From: Spirochaeta sp. UBA5339
GTDB taxonomy: Bacteria; Spirochaetota; Spirochaetia; DSM-2461
Reading direction: 5' to 3'
NCBI GenBank assembly: GCA_002408085.1
Contig: DHQL01000025.1
Span: forward strand, 40,895-104,894
Length of the DNA stretch: 64,000 bases
Shown: in pieces, positions 52,632-61,397 of the stretch
How positions within the stretch are numbered: the first letter of the stretch is position 1
Layout of the letters: each line of letters begins with the position of its first letter
Translations under genes and position numbers: made by a program
The notes under the pieces: generated by a model
Database searches by the model: none
Told to the model about the DNA's origin: nothing
The model's input: only the letters and a program-made list of their open reading frames with translations

Positions 52632-54215
52632 ATGGAAGAACTCACATACGGAGCCCTTTCACTGATTCCCCCCATGGCCGCCATTATTCTGGCCATCTGG
52701 AAGAGACAGGTTCTGCTGTCACTCCTTGCGGGGATCTGGGCTGGATCAACTATCATCAACGGCTGGAATCCTGTAGCGGGACTGCTGGAAACCTTTTCGG
52801 GATATATTGTCGACAAATCACTCGCTGACTCCTGGAACATCGGAATCATTGTATTCCTGCTGGCCGTAGGAGGCATGATCGGTATGATCGGCAAGATGGG
52901 CGGAACAAAGGCCATTGCCGAAGCCATTGCAGCCAAGGCAAAGGATGTCCGCTCCACACAGCTGGCCACGGCTCTTATGGGAATTGCTATCTTCTTTGAT
53001 GATTATGCCAACTCCATCATTGTGGGAAACACAATGCGGCCCATCACAGACAAACAGAAGATCTCCCGTGAGAAGCTCTCCTATATTGTAGACTCGGCAG
53101 CGGCTCCCGTCTCTTCAATGGCTCCCATCTCTACATGGATCGCCATGGAACTGAGCCTCATAGCCGCGGGAATGGCGGATGTTGGAATCGCCGGAAACAC
53201 AATGGTTGTCTTTTTTCAGACCATCCCCTACCGCTTCTACTCCCTCCTGGCTCTTGTCCTTCTTTTTACCCTGGTTCTGAGGAAGAAGGACTATGGTCCC
53301 ATGCTCAAGGCGGAAATCCGTGCAAGAAAGACGGGACAGGTCAACAGAGAAGGGGCCAATCCCATGATTACAGATGATGCATCCCTTCTTCCCGAAGAGG
53401 GAGTCAAGGGCAGCATCTGGGGTGTAATACTGCCCATCAGTATCTTTATTATCGTGACCTTCGTGGGTCTCTGGTATAACGGCCATGAGCCCGGAAAAAC
53501 CCTGAGAGACTCCATAGGTGATTCAGACGCCTCTGTGGTTCTGACCTGGGCGGCCTTTATTTCATCCATAGCGGCTGCAGTTCAGGGTATTGTCGGAAAG
53601 AAATTCAGCCTGGCAAAGGCCATTGAGGCCTGGGTCAACGGAGCCAAGTCCATGTTTATGGCTGTAATTATTCTGACCCTGGCCTTTGCTCTGAAGGCGG
53701 TAATTTCAGAGATGGGTCTTGCAGAGTGGCTTGTTGAGATAATCCCCTTCACCGAAGGCGGATTCTTTGTAATCATCCTCCCCTCCCTGATTTTCCTGAC
53801 AGCCATGTTTGTGGCCTTTTCTACAGGAACCTCCTGGGGAACCAACTCCATCCTTATGCCCATTGTTATTCCCGTTGCGGCGAACGCGTCAATGGCCACG
53901 GGACAGGTAACTCCCCTGATGCTCGCCTGTATGGGTTCGGTTCTCACCGGTGCAGTATTCGGTGACCACTGCTCTCCCATTTCGGATACAACAATTCTCT
54001 CATCATCAGCCTCGGGTGCCGACCACCTGGATCATGTGACCACCCAGGCGCCCTATGCGGCAACAGCGGCGGTCGTAGCCCTGATCCTCGGTACCATTCC
54101 TGCAGGATTCGGAATATCACCCTGGATCAGTCTTGCACTGGGTGCTGCGGTTATCATCCTCTTTGTTAAATTCTTCGGAAAAGAGATCGATGGAGATGGA
54201 AACCTGATTCCCTGA
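52632..54215 (+). CDS. NhaC-family Na+/H+ antiporter
   Basis: 527 residues, about 11 membrane helices. The Na+/H+ antiporter NhaC pattern GIAIFFDDYANSIIVGNTMRP (Asp pair in a membrane helix), then SAAAPVSSMAPISTWIA, FVAFSTGTSWGTNSILMPIV and GSVLTGAVFGDHCSPISDTT is complete. It exports Na+ or, in some relatives, exchanges organic acids such as malate/lactate, so the substrate is not settled. Separate transcript with its own terminator. Confidence 0.9.
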   Translation: MEELTYGALSLIPPMAAIILAIWKRQVLLSLLAGIWAGSTIINGWNPVAGLLETFSGYIVDKSLADSWNIGIIVFLLAVGGMIGMIGKMGGTKAIAEAIAAKAKDVRSTQLATALMGIAIFFDDYANSIIVGNTMRPITDKQKISREKLSYIVDSAAAPVSSMAPISTWIAMELSLIAAGMADVGIAGNTMVVFFQTIPYRFYSLLALVLLFTLVLRKKDYGPMLKAEIRARKTGQVNREGANPMITDDASLLPEEGVKGSIWGVILPISIFIIVTFVGLWYNGHEPGKTLRDSIGDSDASVVLTWAAFISSIAAAVQGIVGKKFSLAKAIEAWVNGAKSMFMAVIILTLAFALKAVISEMGLAEWLVEIIPFTEGGFFVIILPSLIFLTAMFVAFSTGTSWGTNSILMPIVIPVAANASMATGQVTPLMLACMGSVLTGAVFGDHCSPISDTTILSSSASGADHLDHVTTQAPYAATAAVVALILGTIPAGFGISPWISLALGAAVIILFVKFFGKEIDGDGNLIP

Positions 54216-54243
54216 TTTTTAACCAATTAACTCATATATTAAG

Positions 54244-54275
54244 AAGACCGGTCTAAGAGGCTGGTCTTTTTTTAT
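54244..54275 (+). terminator. Intrinsic terminator after nhaC-like gene
   Basis: 11-bp stem (AAGACCGGTCT with AGGCTGGTCTT, two wobble pairs), 3-base loop, then seven T residues. Confidence 0.9.
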
Positions 54276-54335
54276 AAATAAACGGGATTGCCATTAAGAC
54301 CTAAGGCAACACTGCCGTTTTTTTCTTATTTCATG

Positions 54336-54363
54336 TTTACAGAACAATATTTTGTGTTATTAT
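54336..54363 (+). promoter_or_regulatory. Putative promoter of the 54372 gene
   Basis: TTTACA (54336-54341), 16-base spacer, TATTAT (54358-54363). Predicted start of transcription lies within 2-3 bases of ATG 54372, so the message may be leaderless. Confidence 0.5.
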
Positions 54364-54371
54364 CCGAATAC

Positions 54372-54881
54372 ATGAGAAATATTGACTCTTATTATAAAAA
54401 TGTCAAAAACAAGCTTTCATCTCATTTCAACATTGACCCGAATTTCTCAATTTCTGGAAACAACTTTGACTTTTTAGCATCTTTTAACGAAAAAAACACA
54501 AAGTTCGCTCTTTTGAAAGAAATAAAAATCTACGAATTCGAAACAAATGAATATTTTCTGTTTATTTCAGAAAAAACAAATGATCTCTTTTCTCCTATTA
54601 ACAAACTTGAACAAATCAAGGGGTGCTTAAAGGAAATTGCCCGTCCCCATGAGAACCATATGTCCTCACAGGTTCTTCTGGTTTATGTCACAGAAGATGA
54701 AATTGATGAGGATCTGGTAAAAAAGGCAGCCCGCTTCAAGTATCAGAAGGGTTTTGCCTTCGGGTTCAAGGGCTGGGCGGATCTGGGTCTGGTTGTTATA
54801 TCCCTGAAATCCAACAGGGTTGTCACACATAAAAAATTTGTTAAAACAGCTTCTTTTCTTACACCGGATAGAGCTGTTTAG
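54372..54881 (+). CDS. Unknown small cytoplasmic protein upstream of cstA
   Basis: 169 residues; AT-rich first half relative to its neighbours. ATG 54372 is chosen because it abuts the predicted transcription start; an in-frame ATG 54333 and a start at 54288 overlap the promoter and terminator. Charged protein with alternating strands (KFALLKEIKIYEF, SSQVLLVYVTEDEID), then a Gly/Phe-rich patch (RFKYQKGFAFGFKGWADLGLV). No membrane segment or known motif. It ends 9 bases before cstA, so a regulatory or accessory role to CstA is conceivable. Confidence 0.65.
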   Translation: MRNIDSYYKNVKNKLSSHFNIDPNFSISGNNFDFLASFNEKNTKFALLKEIKIYEFETNEYFLFISEKTNDLFSPINKLEQIKGCLKEIARPHENHMSSQVLLVYVTEDEIDEDLVKKAARFKYQKGFAFGFKGWADLGLVVISLKSNRVVTHKKFVKTASFLTPDRAV

Positions 54882-54890
54882 GAGGAATCT

Positions 54891-56513
54891 ATGAGCTCAA
54901 TCTTAATCGTTGTTCTGTCGATTGTTCTGTTCTTCATTGCCTACGTATTCTACGGCGGATGGCTCTGCAAGAAATGGGGAGTTAACACAGAAAAAGAGAC
55001 CCCTGCCCACACCAGGGAAGACGGGGTGGACTATGTCCCCGCATCCAAGGGTGTTGTTCTGGGTCATCACTTTGCATCCATTGCAGGAGCCGGTCCCATT
55101 ACAGGTCCCATCGCGGCGGCAATGTTCGGGTGGGTTCCCGTACTCCTGTGGATCGTTATCGGATCAATCTTCTTCGGAGGAGTACATGACTTCGGTGCCC
55201 TGATGGCCTCCATCAGACACGACGGAAACACAATCGGTGAAGTAATTGAAAAGAACATAGGAAAAAGAGGAAAGAAACTCTTCGCCATCTTTGCCTGGCT
55301 TACTCTGATTCTGGTTGTTGCCGCGTTCCTTAATATTGTTGCCAACACCTTTGCATCCACCCCTGAAGCAGCCACGGCGTCAATGCTCTTTATTGTTGTT
55401 GCCGTTGTCTTCGGATTTTCCGTATACAGACGGGGTCTGAACCTGATTGCCAGCTCTGTAATCGGTATAGCCCTTCTTGCGGTTTGTATCAAAGTTGGAA
55501 TGATGTTCCCCCTCTCTCTGCCTGCAACAGCATGGATGTGGATTCTTCTGGCCTATATCTTTGTTGCTTCAGTAACTCCCGTATGGATTCTGCTGCAGCC
55601 CAGAGACTACCTGAACTCCTTCCTCCTCTATGCCATGATTATCGGTGCGGTACTGGGTCTGCTCTTCGCCAACCCCATCATCAACCCCGAGTTTGTTCCC
55701 GCCTTCAGCGGATTCAAGGTGAACGGAGCCTATATGTTCCCCATCCTCTTCGTAACCGTTGCCTGCGGAGCCATCTCCGGATTCCACTCATTGGTAGGTT
55801 CCGGAACATCATCCAAGATGGTGGACAAGGAGACTGATGCAAAGATGATCGGATACGGCGGTATGCTGATCGAGGGTGTTCTGGCGGTAATCTCTCTGGT
55901 AGCCATCGGTGCCGTCGGCATGCAGCAGGGCGGAGCCATCCCCACCTTCTCAATCGGTGTGGGAACCTTTATGAACGCCTTCGGACTTCCCATGGAAGTA
56001 GGTGTACCTTTTATCGCTCTGGCAATCTCTGCCTTTGCCCTGACCAGCCTTGATACAGCAACCAGACTGGCGCGCTTTGTATTCCAGGAATTCTTTGCCA
56101 TGGCAGCCGAAGATAAAGAGAAGGAAAATAAGTTTGCCAAGACAATGTCCAACAAATACATCGCCACCCTTCTCTCCGTAAGTATCGGCGGATTCCTTGG
56201 TTTCACCGACTGGGGAACAATCTGGCCCATCTTCGGTTCTGCAAACCAGCTCCTCTCGGCCCTGGCCCTTCTGGCCATCGGTGCCTGGCTCGCCAAAGAG
56301 GGCAAGAACAACAACATGGTTAAGATTCCCATGATCTTCATGTTCCTGGTAACCCTTACTGCTCTGGTATTTGTTGCCAAAGACAATGTTGCTTCAGGAA
56401 ACTATGTTCTTGTTGCCATAGCCACAATCCTCTTTGTTCTGGCTATTGTACTGATCAAAGAGTCCTACAAGATCCTTTTCGGTTCAAAAGAGCCCGCTCC
56501 CGTAGCAGCATAA
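54891..56513 (+). CDS. cstA: Carbon starvation protein A (CstA family), short form
   Basis: 540 residues against ~700 in E. coli; about 13-16 membrane helices. The CstA blocks ASKGVVLGHHFASIAGAGPITG, GGVHDFGALMASIRHDG, SGFHSLVGSGTSSKM and FALTSLDTATRLARFVFQEF are present. CstA proteins take up pyruvate or peptides. AGGAGGA lies before the ATG. It ends at a tandem hairpin terminator. Confidence 0.93.
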   Translation: MSSILIVVLSIVLFFIAYVFYGGWLCKKWGVNTEKETPAHTREDGVDYVPASKGVVLGHHFASIAGAGPITGPIAAAMFGWVPVLLWIVIGSIFFGGVHDFGALMASIRHDGNTIGEVIEKNIGKRGKKLFAIFAWLTLILVVAAFLNIVANTFASTPEAATASMLFIVVAVVFGFSVYRRGLNLIASSVIGIALLAVCIKVGMMFPLSLPATAWMWILLAYIFVASVTPVWILLQPRDYLNSFLLYAMIIGAVLGLLFANPIINPEFVPAFSGFKVNGAYMFPILFVTVACGAISGFHSLVGSGTSSKMVDKETDAKMIGYGGMLIEGVLAVISLVAIGAVGMQQGGAIPTFSIGVGTFMNAFGLPMEVGVPFIALAISAFALTSLDTATRLARFVFQEFFAMAAEDKEKENKFAKTMSNKYIATLLSVSIGGFLGFTDWGTIWPIFGSANQLLSALALLAIGAWLAKEGKNNNMVKIPMIFMFLVTLTALVFVAKDNVASGNYVLVAIATILFVLAIVLIKESYKILFGSKEPAPVAA

Positions 56514-56555
56514 GATTTTTCGGCGGCGGTAAATGCTGCCGAATTTAAACTGAAG

Positions 56556-56588
56556 ACCGTTTCTCTCCATGGGGAAACGGTTTTTTTC
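56556..56588 (+). terminator. Intrinsic terminator after cstA
   Basis: ACCGTTTC / GAAACGGT stem (56556-56563 and 56574-56581) with a T tract. A separate 9-bp hairpin (TTCGGCGGC / GCTGCCGAA) precedes it, giving a double terminator. Confidence 0.9.
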
Positions 56589-56608
56589 ATTACAGCCAGG
56601 AGTGTCTC

Positions 56609-58579
56609 TCAGACTGATTCCTTTCTGGACGAAAGAAGCTCAAGATCCCTGACAAGATCTTCTGCGGTACTGTCATTACTTCCTGAGATACTCTTCGCCA
56701 GAGCCGCCGCCTCCATCAGTGAGCCAGCCTCATTTTCCTGCCTCTCCATGGCTTCTGAGATCTCTCCAAAGCTTTTGTTCAGACTGACCATGGCCTCGGC
56801 GATGGACCGGGAACAGGTCTTCTGGTCTTCAACGGCAAGGTTCATCCCCCCTGTGGACTCTGTAAGAACCCTCACCAGGTCCAGAACCTCTTTTGCTCCC
56901 GCCCTCTGCTCCTTCATGGAGCCGGCAATGGTACGGCTCAGTTCGGCTGTTCTGCGGGCATTCTCGGTTACCCTGTTGAAAAAATCCCTTGAGCGCTCCA
57001 TCAGCAGGACCGCTCTCTCAACCCGCTCCGAGATCATTCCAATATCCTTCCGGACCCCCTTGGAACCGCGGACACTCGACTCCGCCAGTTTCCTGACTTC
57101 CATGGCCACGACGGCAAAACCCCTTCCCGAATCCCCTGCATGGGCTGCTTCGATAGAGGCATTCATGGCCAGAAGATTGGTCTGCGCCGCAATACGGGAT
57201 ATTACAGAAACAAAATCCTGCAGCCCTGCAACACTCTCCTCAATCTCCCTCAGTGCGGACATTGTCTCACCAGCCGTGTCCTGCCCCTCTCCCGAAATGG
57301 AGTGAACCTCTGCACTGAGTCTGTCGGCACTCTCGGTACTTTGAGCCACAGATTCAATGCTGGCGGTGATCTGTTCAATGGCTGCGGAGCTCTGGTCAAC
57401 AACAGCGGTCTGATTCTCCAGATGGCCGGCTACCCGTTCTACGGACTCTGTTATTTCGGCAACCCTTCTGTCCACATTCTGTACATCTCCCCGGCTAAGA
57501 GACACCGAGGAATTGATCTCCCTTATGGTAACGTCCAGGGTCTTAACAGCTGAATCCATAGACTCGGATCCCTCCCTCAGGAGAACTGCATTTTTCTTCA
57601 GGGAGATGGCAAACCTGCCCGAATCGGAGAGAACCTTTTCAAGATTTGACAGAAAACTGTTGATTTTACCGGCGATAGACCCCATCTCGTCTGAGGAGTA
57701 TACAATCAGCCTTTCACTGAGATTCCGGTCTCCCGCCGAGAGATCCTTCATCGTCTCTCTCAGGGCGGCAAGTCGCCTCTGCTGCTCCGAGAGGGAGAGC
57801 ATATTGGCAAAAAGTATGATGCCGAAGCAGATCATCATAGGAAAAATAAGGCCGCCGATAAACTCCAGGTTGATATGGTTGATAAATGCGGTCAACTCCC
57901 CGCCCCCCTCAGGGTAGGGAAGAGAGGAACTGTGTCCCGTCAAAAATCTATAGACACCGCCGGATTGACCGGAAACATACCCGACAGCTCCTGTAAATCC
58001 CAGAGTCAGAATAAAAAAGATACTGGAAAAGGTAAGAAGAATATTTCCAGTAACAAAGTTCAACTGTACCGGGGCCTCCCTGTAATAAAGAATTTCAAGC
58101 TTTCTGCAAATCGAATGAAAAATGGCATTGCTGATACTGAGCCCCATAAGGGCCGACATCATGCCGGTGGACAGGTTGTAGAAAATCTGAAGGATAAAGA
58201 TTAGTGTATTAAAGGTTCCAAGATACCGGCTGAAAATAAAGGCTGTAAAAAGCGGTAGAATCAGGAATTCCGCAAGACTCAGCAGAACAATTATCCTCGG
58301 CACCCTTCTGAGGGTTTGAAGAATATCCTGTCTCAGGGAAGCTGTCAGGGTCTCCTTCTCAAGAATTTTAAGAGGCCTGAGAGAGAAGTAAAGAACAGCT
58401 GCAAATGTAATAAAGATCGCCCCTGCTGCAGGAAGAAACAGAGATAGAGTTCCTCTGAGAACCTCAGGATATCTTAAAACATAGACCCCGTGGAAAAGCC
58501 ATGTGCAGACCGCCAGCAGTGTTGAAACAAGCAGCGTTCCCGACATAACTTTTATCCGGACATTTTTTACATCTGCCAT
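56609..58579 (-). CDS. Methyl-accepting chemotaxis protein
   Basis: 656 residues. About six predicted membrane helices in the first ~270 residues with little periplasmic sequence, then a HAMP-like linker, a methyl-accepting helix bundle and the signalling tip AQTNLLAMNASIEAAHAGDSG followed by GFAVVAMEVRKLAESS, the standard MCP hairpin. It would signal through CheW/CheA (not in this window) and is modified by CheR/CheB. The many-helix sensor part suggests it senses membrane or cytoplasmic cues. AT-rich promoter region upstream. Confidence 0.93.
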   Translation of the reverse strand: MADVKNVRIKVMSGTLLVSTLLAVCTWLFHGVYVLRYPEVLRGTLSLFLPAAGAIFITFAAVLYFSLRPLKILEKETLTASLRQDILQTLRRVPRIIVLLSLAEFLILPLFTAFIFSRYLGTFNTLIFILQIFYNLSTGMMSALMGLSISNAIFHSICRKLEILYYREAPVQLNFVTGNILLTFSSIFFILTLGFTGAVGYVSGQSGGVYRFLTGHSSSLPYPEGGGELTAFINHINLEFIGGLIFPMMICFGIILFANMLSLSEQQRRLAALRETMKDLSAGDRNLSERLIVYSSDEMGSIAGKINSFLSNLEKVLSDSGRFAISLKKNAVLLREGSESMDSAVKTLDVTIREINSSVSLSRGDVQNVDRRVAEITESVERVAGHLENQTAVVDQSSAAIEQITASIESVAQSTESADRLSAEVHSISGEGQDTAGETMSALREIEESVAGLQDFVSVISRIAAQTNLLAMNASIEAAHAGDSGRGFAVVAMEVRKLAESSVRGSKGVRKDIGMISERVERAVLLMERSRDFFNRVTENARRTAELSRTIAGSMKEQRAGAKEVLDLVRVLTESTGGMNLAVEDQKTCSRSIAEAMVSLNKSFGEISEAMERQENEAGSLMEAAALAKSISGSNDSTAEDLVRDLELLSSRKESV

Positions 58580-58751
58580 AATCCAATGCTAATCAATCGG
58601 GAAGTTGCAATCCAATAAAAACTACCCGGGAACTATTAATTATATAATATCTCTGTAGAGAGAGATGTTCTGACAGTGCTCCTGACCTTTAAATGGTCAA
58701 TCAGCCCTCTGATCCAATAGTTTTCCTCCAATTTTCCCTGAAACAGGAAGC

Positions 58752-58767
58752 TGGTACGCCTCTTGCA
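58752..58767 (+). promoter_or_regulatory. Sigma-54 promoter of the pspC-like gene
   Basis: TGGTACG-CCTC-TTGCA: GG (58753-58754) and GC (58765-58766) exactly 10 bases apart, agreeing with the degenerate consensus TGGYRYR-N4-TTGCW. Transcription should start near 58778, 37 bases before the ATG. A TGACC-N7-GGTCA inverted repeat lies about 70 bases upstream, a possible activator site. Confidence 0.8.
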
Positions 58768-58814
58768 ACTCTATTTATTGAATATGATACGGTTCTGCCG
58801 TTTTGGAGGATATG

Positions 58815-59144
58815 ATGAAAAGAGTTTACAGATCTGAGGACGGAGTATTTCTGGGAGTCTGCCGGGGACTGGAAGAGGCCCTGGGAATCAAGGCAAGATA
58901 CTGGAGGATGATCCTTATCGGTGCAGCCCTGCTGCTGAATCCCTGGGTGATTCTGGGAGCCTATCTCCTTGCAGCCCTGCTGATGCCCTCATCTCCCGAT
59001 GGAGAGTGGAGAATCAGGGAAAACCTGGATAACCTGGGCCGCGACGCCCGCCGCTGGAGCAGCCGGGAGTATAGGGAGTTCACCGGGATGATGAACTCCC
59101 TGAGAAGAACAAAGGATTCCGAATACCCCGAACAGGGGAATTAA
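58815..59144 (+). CDS. PspC-domain membrane protein
   Basis: 109 residues from ATG 58815 (GGAGG five bases upstream). PspC block KRVYRSEDGVFLGVCRGLEEA followed by ALGIKARYWRMILIGAALLLN and one or two membrane helices to ~residue 65, then a basic tail. Phage-shock C proteins detect envelope stress or secretin damage at the inner membrane. No pspA, pspB or pspF is nearby. The sigma-54 promoter mirrors the sigma-54 control of psp genes in enterics. Confidence 0.85.
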   Translation: MKRVYRSEDGVFLGVCRGLEEALGIKARYWRMILIGAALLLNPWVILGAYLLAALLMPSSPDGEWRIRENLDNLGRDARRWSSREYREFTGMMNSLRRTKDSEYPEQGN

Positions 59145-59347
59145 TTGGTAAAAAAGTCAAAGAGATTTCCCAGTGTACTGGTTTCAGCCTTATAGAGTTC
59201 TGTAAACCGGCACCTGCTGCAGGATACGGTGGTGAACATCTTGTTCTGAACATCAAAGATCTTGGAAAATCCCCCTCCTGTAGCAGCAAACTGGTCGGTT
59301 TCATAACTTGTATTCCCGCATTTGGGACAGCGCCATCCGCTTTCCAT
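59141..59347 (-). CDS. Zinc-ribbon protein (DUF2082 type)
   Basis: 68 residues. Two Cys pairs (CPKCG and CSRCR) flank the typical DUF2082 stretch GGGFSKIFDVQNKMFTTV, then FTELYKAE. Family members are small zinc-ribbon proteins, assumed nucleic-acid-binding, of unknown role. Its last 4 bases overlap the end of the pspC-like gene on the other strand. Confidence 0.85.
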   Translation of the reverse strand: MESGWRCPKCGNTSYETDQFAATGGGFSKIFDVQNKMFTTVSCSRCRFTELYKAETSTLGNLFDFFTN

Positions 59348-59597
59348 ACACTCCTCCTTTCAGTTTTTTCTATCTCCTTAACTATATACAGCTCTGCCGG
59401 TTACATCTTCCTCTGGATCTTCCGGAACCTCAGATTTCATAAAAAAACAGCAGCGGATTTATTATAAAAACACAGATGTAAATCTATAAAAATTAAATTG
59501 TTTTTCTATAATAAATTACAAATACATAAAACCTTAACTATATCTCCACTTTGTGATATGATACTGCTCCCACACCAAAATCAAGGAGATAACACTA
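59348..59597. other. AT-rich intergenic region with a promoter for the radical SAM gene
   Basis: 250 bases without an ORF between the zinc-ribbon gene and the KamA-like gene. Near its right end lies TTAACT (59534-59539), 17-base spacer, TATGAT (59557-59562), and AAGGAG nine bases before the TTG start. Nothing else stands out. Confidence 0.6.
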
Positions 59598-60728
59598 TTG
59601 AAAGTAAAGTATATCAATAACCCCGACAATCTGCCGGAGAACACCCCCTCCTCAGCTTTGGATGCAGCCAACAAGGTCGATGAGACCTATCAGTTCAGAA
59701 GTAACTCATACTACCAGTCCCTTATTAACTGGGACGATCCTGAAGATCCTATTGCCAGGCTGATTATGCCTGATGCTGCCGAGCTTAACGAATGGGGTAA
59801 ACTCGACCCTTCGGGTGAACACAACTACACCATCCTCCCCGGACTGGAACATAAATACAGATCGACAGCCCTTATGCTGGTGAGTAATGTCTGCGGCGGA
59901 ATCTGCCGCTACTGCTTTAGAAAAAGGGTTTTTATGAAGGGACAGGACGCCATCCTCAAGGACATTGACGGCGCTGTATCCTATATAAAAGAGCACAAGG
60001 AGATCACCAACGTCCTTCTCACCGGAGGAGATCCCCTGATGCTGAGCACAGGTAAACTCAGAAAGTACCTGGAAGCCCTGGCGGAGATCGATCATATCAA
60101 GATCCTCAGACTCGGTTCCAAGATGCCCGCCTTCAACCCCTTCAGAATCATCGAGGATGAAAGCCTTCTTGACCTGCTGAAGGAGATCATTGCAAAGGGC
60201 AAGCAGATCTACATTATGACCCACTTCAACCACGTCCAGGAACTGACCGACGAGGCGAAAGAGGGAATCCGTCTCCTGCGCTCAACAGGCGCCGAACTGG
60301 CCAATCAGACCCCCATTATCCGCGGTGTAAACTCCACACCCGATGCTCTGGCTAACCTTTTCAGAGAACTCTCCTTTCTGGGTGTTCCCCCCTACTACAT
60401 CTTCCAGTGCCGTCCCGCGTCAGGGAACTCGGACTACGCTGTTCCCATAGAGGAAGGATATGGTATATTTGAAAAAGCCAGAGTCCAGGTTTCAGGACTG
60501 GCCAAGAGAGCCCGTTTTGTAATGTCTCACCAGACCGGAAAGATCGAAGTTGTCGGTATGGACGGTGAGAACATCTACATGAAGTATCACAGAGCCGCCG
60601 AAGAAGCGGACAGCGGCGCCTTTATGGTCCTGAAAAGAAATGCTGAGGCTTACTGGCTGGATGACTATGCAGAAATTCACGCCAAGAATCCCCTGGACAG
60701 CCTCTACCACTCCTACGGTCCCGAATAG
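59598..60728 (+). CDS. KamA-family radical SAM enzyme (lysine 2,3-aminomutase-like)
   Basis: 376 residues from a TTG start (AAGGAG nine bases upstream). The CxxxCxxC cluster CGGICRYCFRKR binds the 4Fe-4S/SAM centre; TGGDPLMLS follows. The late block FVMSHQTGKIEVVGMD probably carries the PLP lysine. Shorter than AblA (~415-470) and near the size of EpmB. Substrate unresolved: free lysine, or another amino acid. No ablB or efp neighbour is visible. A weak hairpin lies between it and the YkgJ-like gene. Confidence 0.85.
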   Translation: MKVKYINNPDNLPENTPSSALDAANKVDETYQFRSNSYYQSLINWDDPEDPIARLIMPDAAELNEWGKLDPSGEHNYTILPGLEHKYRSTALMLVSNVCGGICRYCFRKRVFMKGQDAILKDIDGAVSYIKEHKEITNVLLTGGDPLMLSTGKLRKYLEALAEIDHIKILRLGSKMPAFNPFRIIEDESLLDLLKEIIAKGKQIYIMTHFNHVQELTDEAKEGIRLLRSTGAELANQTPIIRGVNSTPDALANLFRELSFLGVPPYYIFQCRPASGNSDYAVPIEEGYGIFEKARVQVSGLAKRARFVMSHQTGKIEVVGMDGENIYMKYHRAAEEADSGAFMVLKRNAEAYWLDDYAEIHAKNPLDSLYHSYGPE

Positions 60729-60785
60729 GATCTGTAAAAATATGCCGGTGCCGAAGGTACCGGTATGCCCGGCAGAGGAGCTCTG

Positions 60786-61397
60786 ATGGATTCTGAAAAG
60801 AAGATAAAATTCGGATGCACCCTCTGCGGGGAGTGCTGCAGCGGCAGCATGAAAGTCTTTTTAAACAGCTATGACCTGTACAAGATGGGAAGATTCCTGG
60901 GCATAAGCCATACCCGGGAGCTCTTTGATCAAAAACGGGTCATCCTTGATGAGGGGCAGAACGGCCTGTTTCTCCCCCGCATTCTCTTTAAAACCAAACC
61001 CTTCCAATTCTGCCCCTTTCTTGTCAATGATTTTGATGAAGAGACGGGCCTGAGAGGACTCTGTTCCCTCCATCTGATCCACAAGCCTCTGGTATGCCGT
61101 CTGGCGCCCCTGACCCGGCAGATAGATCTTGAATCGGGAAGCGATGAGTTCGACTTTATCCTCCCCCACCCGGAGTGTCCCGGAGGAGATCAGGACCAGT
61201 GGATCGATCCGGCCACCGAAAGAGCCGCCCTGAAAAAGGAACTGGATTTTGAGCTGCGATACTACCGCCTCCTTTCGGCCAATGAAGAGGCTCCGGAATT
61301 CCTCTGGAAATTTACACTTCCCGGGACCGCCGATGGACAGGCAGGTTTTGAAGAGCTTCTGAAAAGCTGGGAGCTACCCCTCCCGGAGAGCAGATGA
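60786..61397 (+). CDS. YkgJ-type cysteine-cluster protein
   Basis: 203 residues from ATG 60786 (GAGGAG five bases upstream). The Fe-S or zinc-binding signature CTLCGECCSGSMKVF sits near the N-terminus, with further Cys in QFCPFL, RGLCSLH and PLVCRLAP, the YkgJ/CxxCxxCC family pattern. Its function is unknown; the link to molybdenum hydroxylase maturation is by context only. It overlaps yqeC by 4 bases. Confidence 0.8.
   Translation: MDSEKKIKFGCTLCGECCSGSMKVFLNSYDLYKMGRFLGISHTRELFDQKRVILDEGQNGLFLPRILFKTKPFQFCPFLVNDFDEETGLRGLCSLHLIHKPLVCRLAPLTRQIDLESGSDEFDFILPHPECPGGDQDQWIDPATERAALKKELDFELRYYRLLSANEEAPEFLWKFTLPGTADGQAGFEELLKSWELPLPESR

Noticed and set aside
60742..60768. Regulatory hairpin before the YkgJ-like gene (ATGCCGGTGCC / GGTACCGGTAT)
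   Set aside because: It needs several G-U pairs, lacks a T tract and resembles nothing known; too weak to list as a feature.
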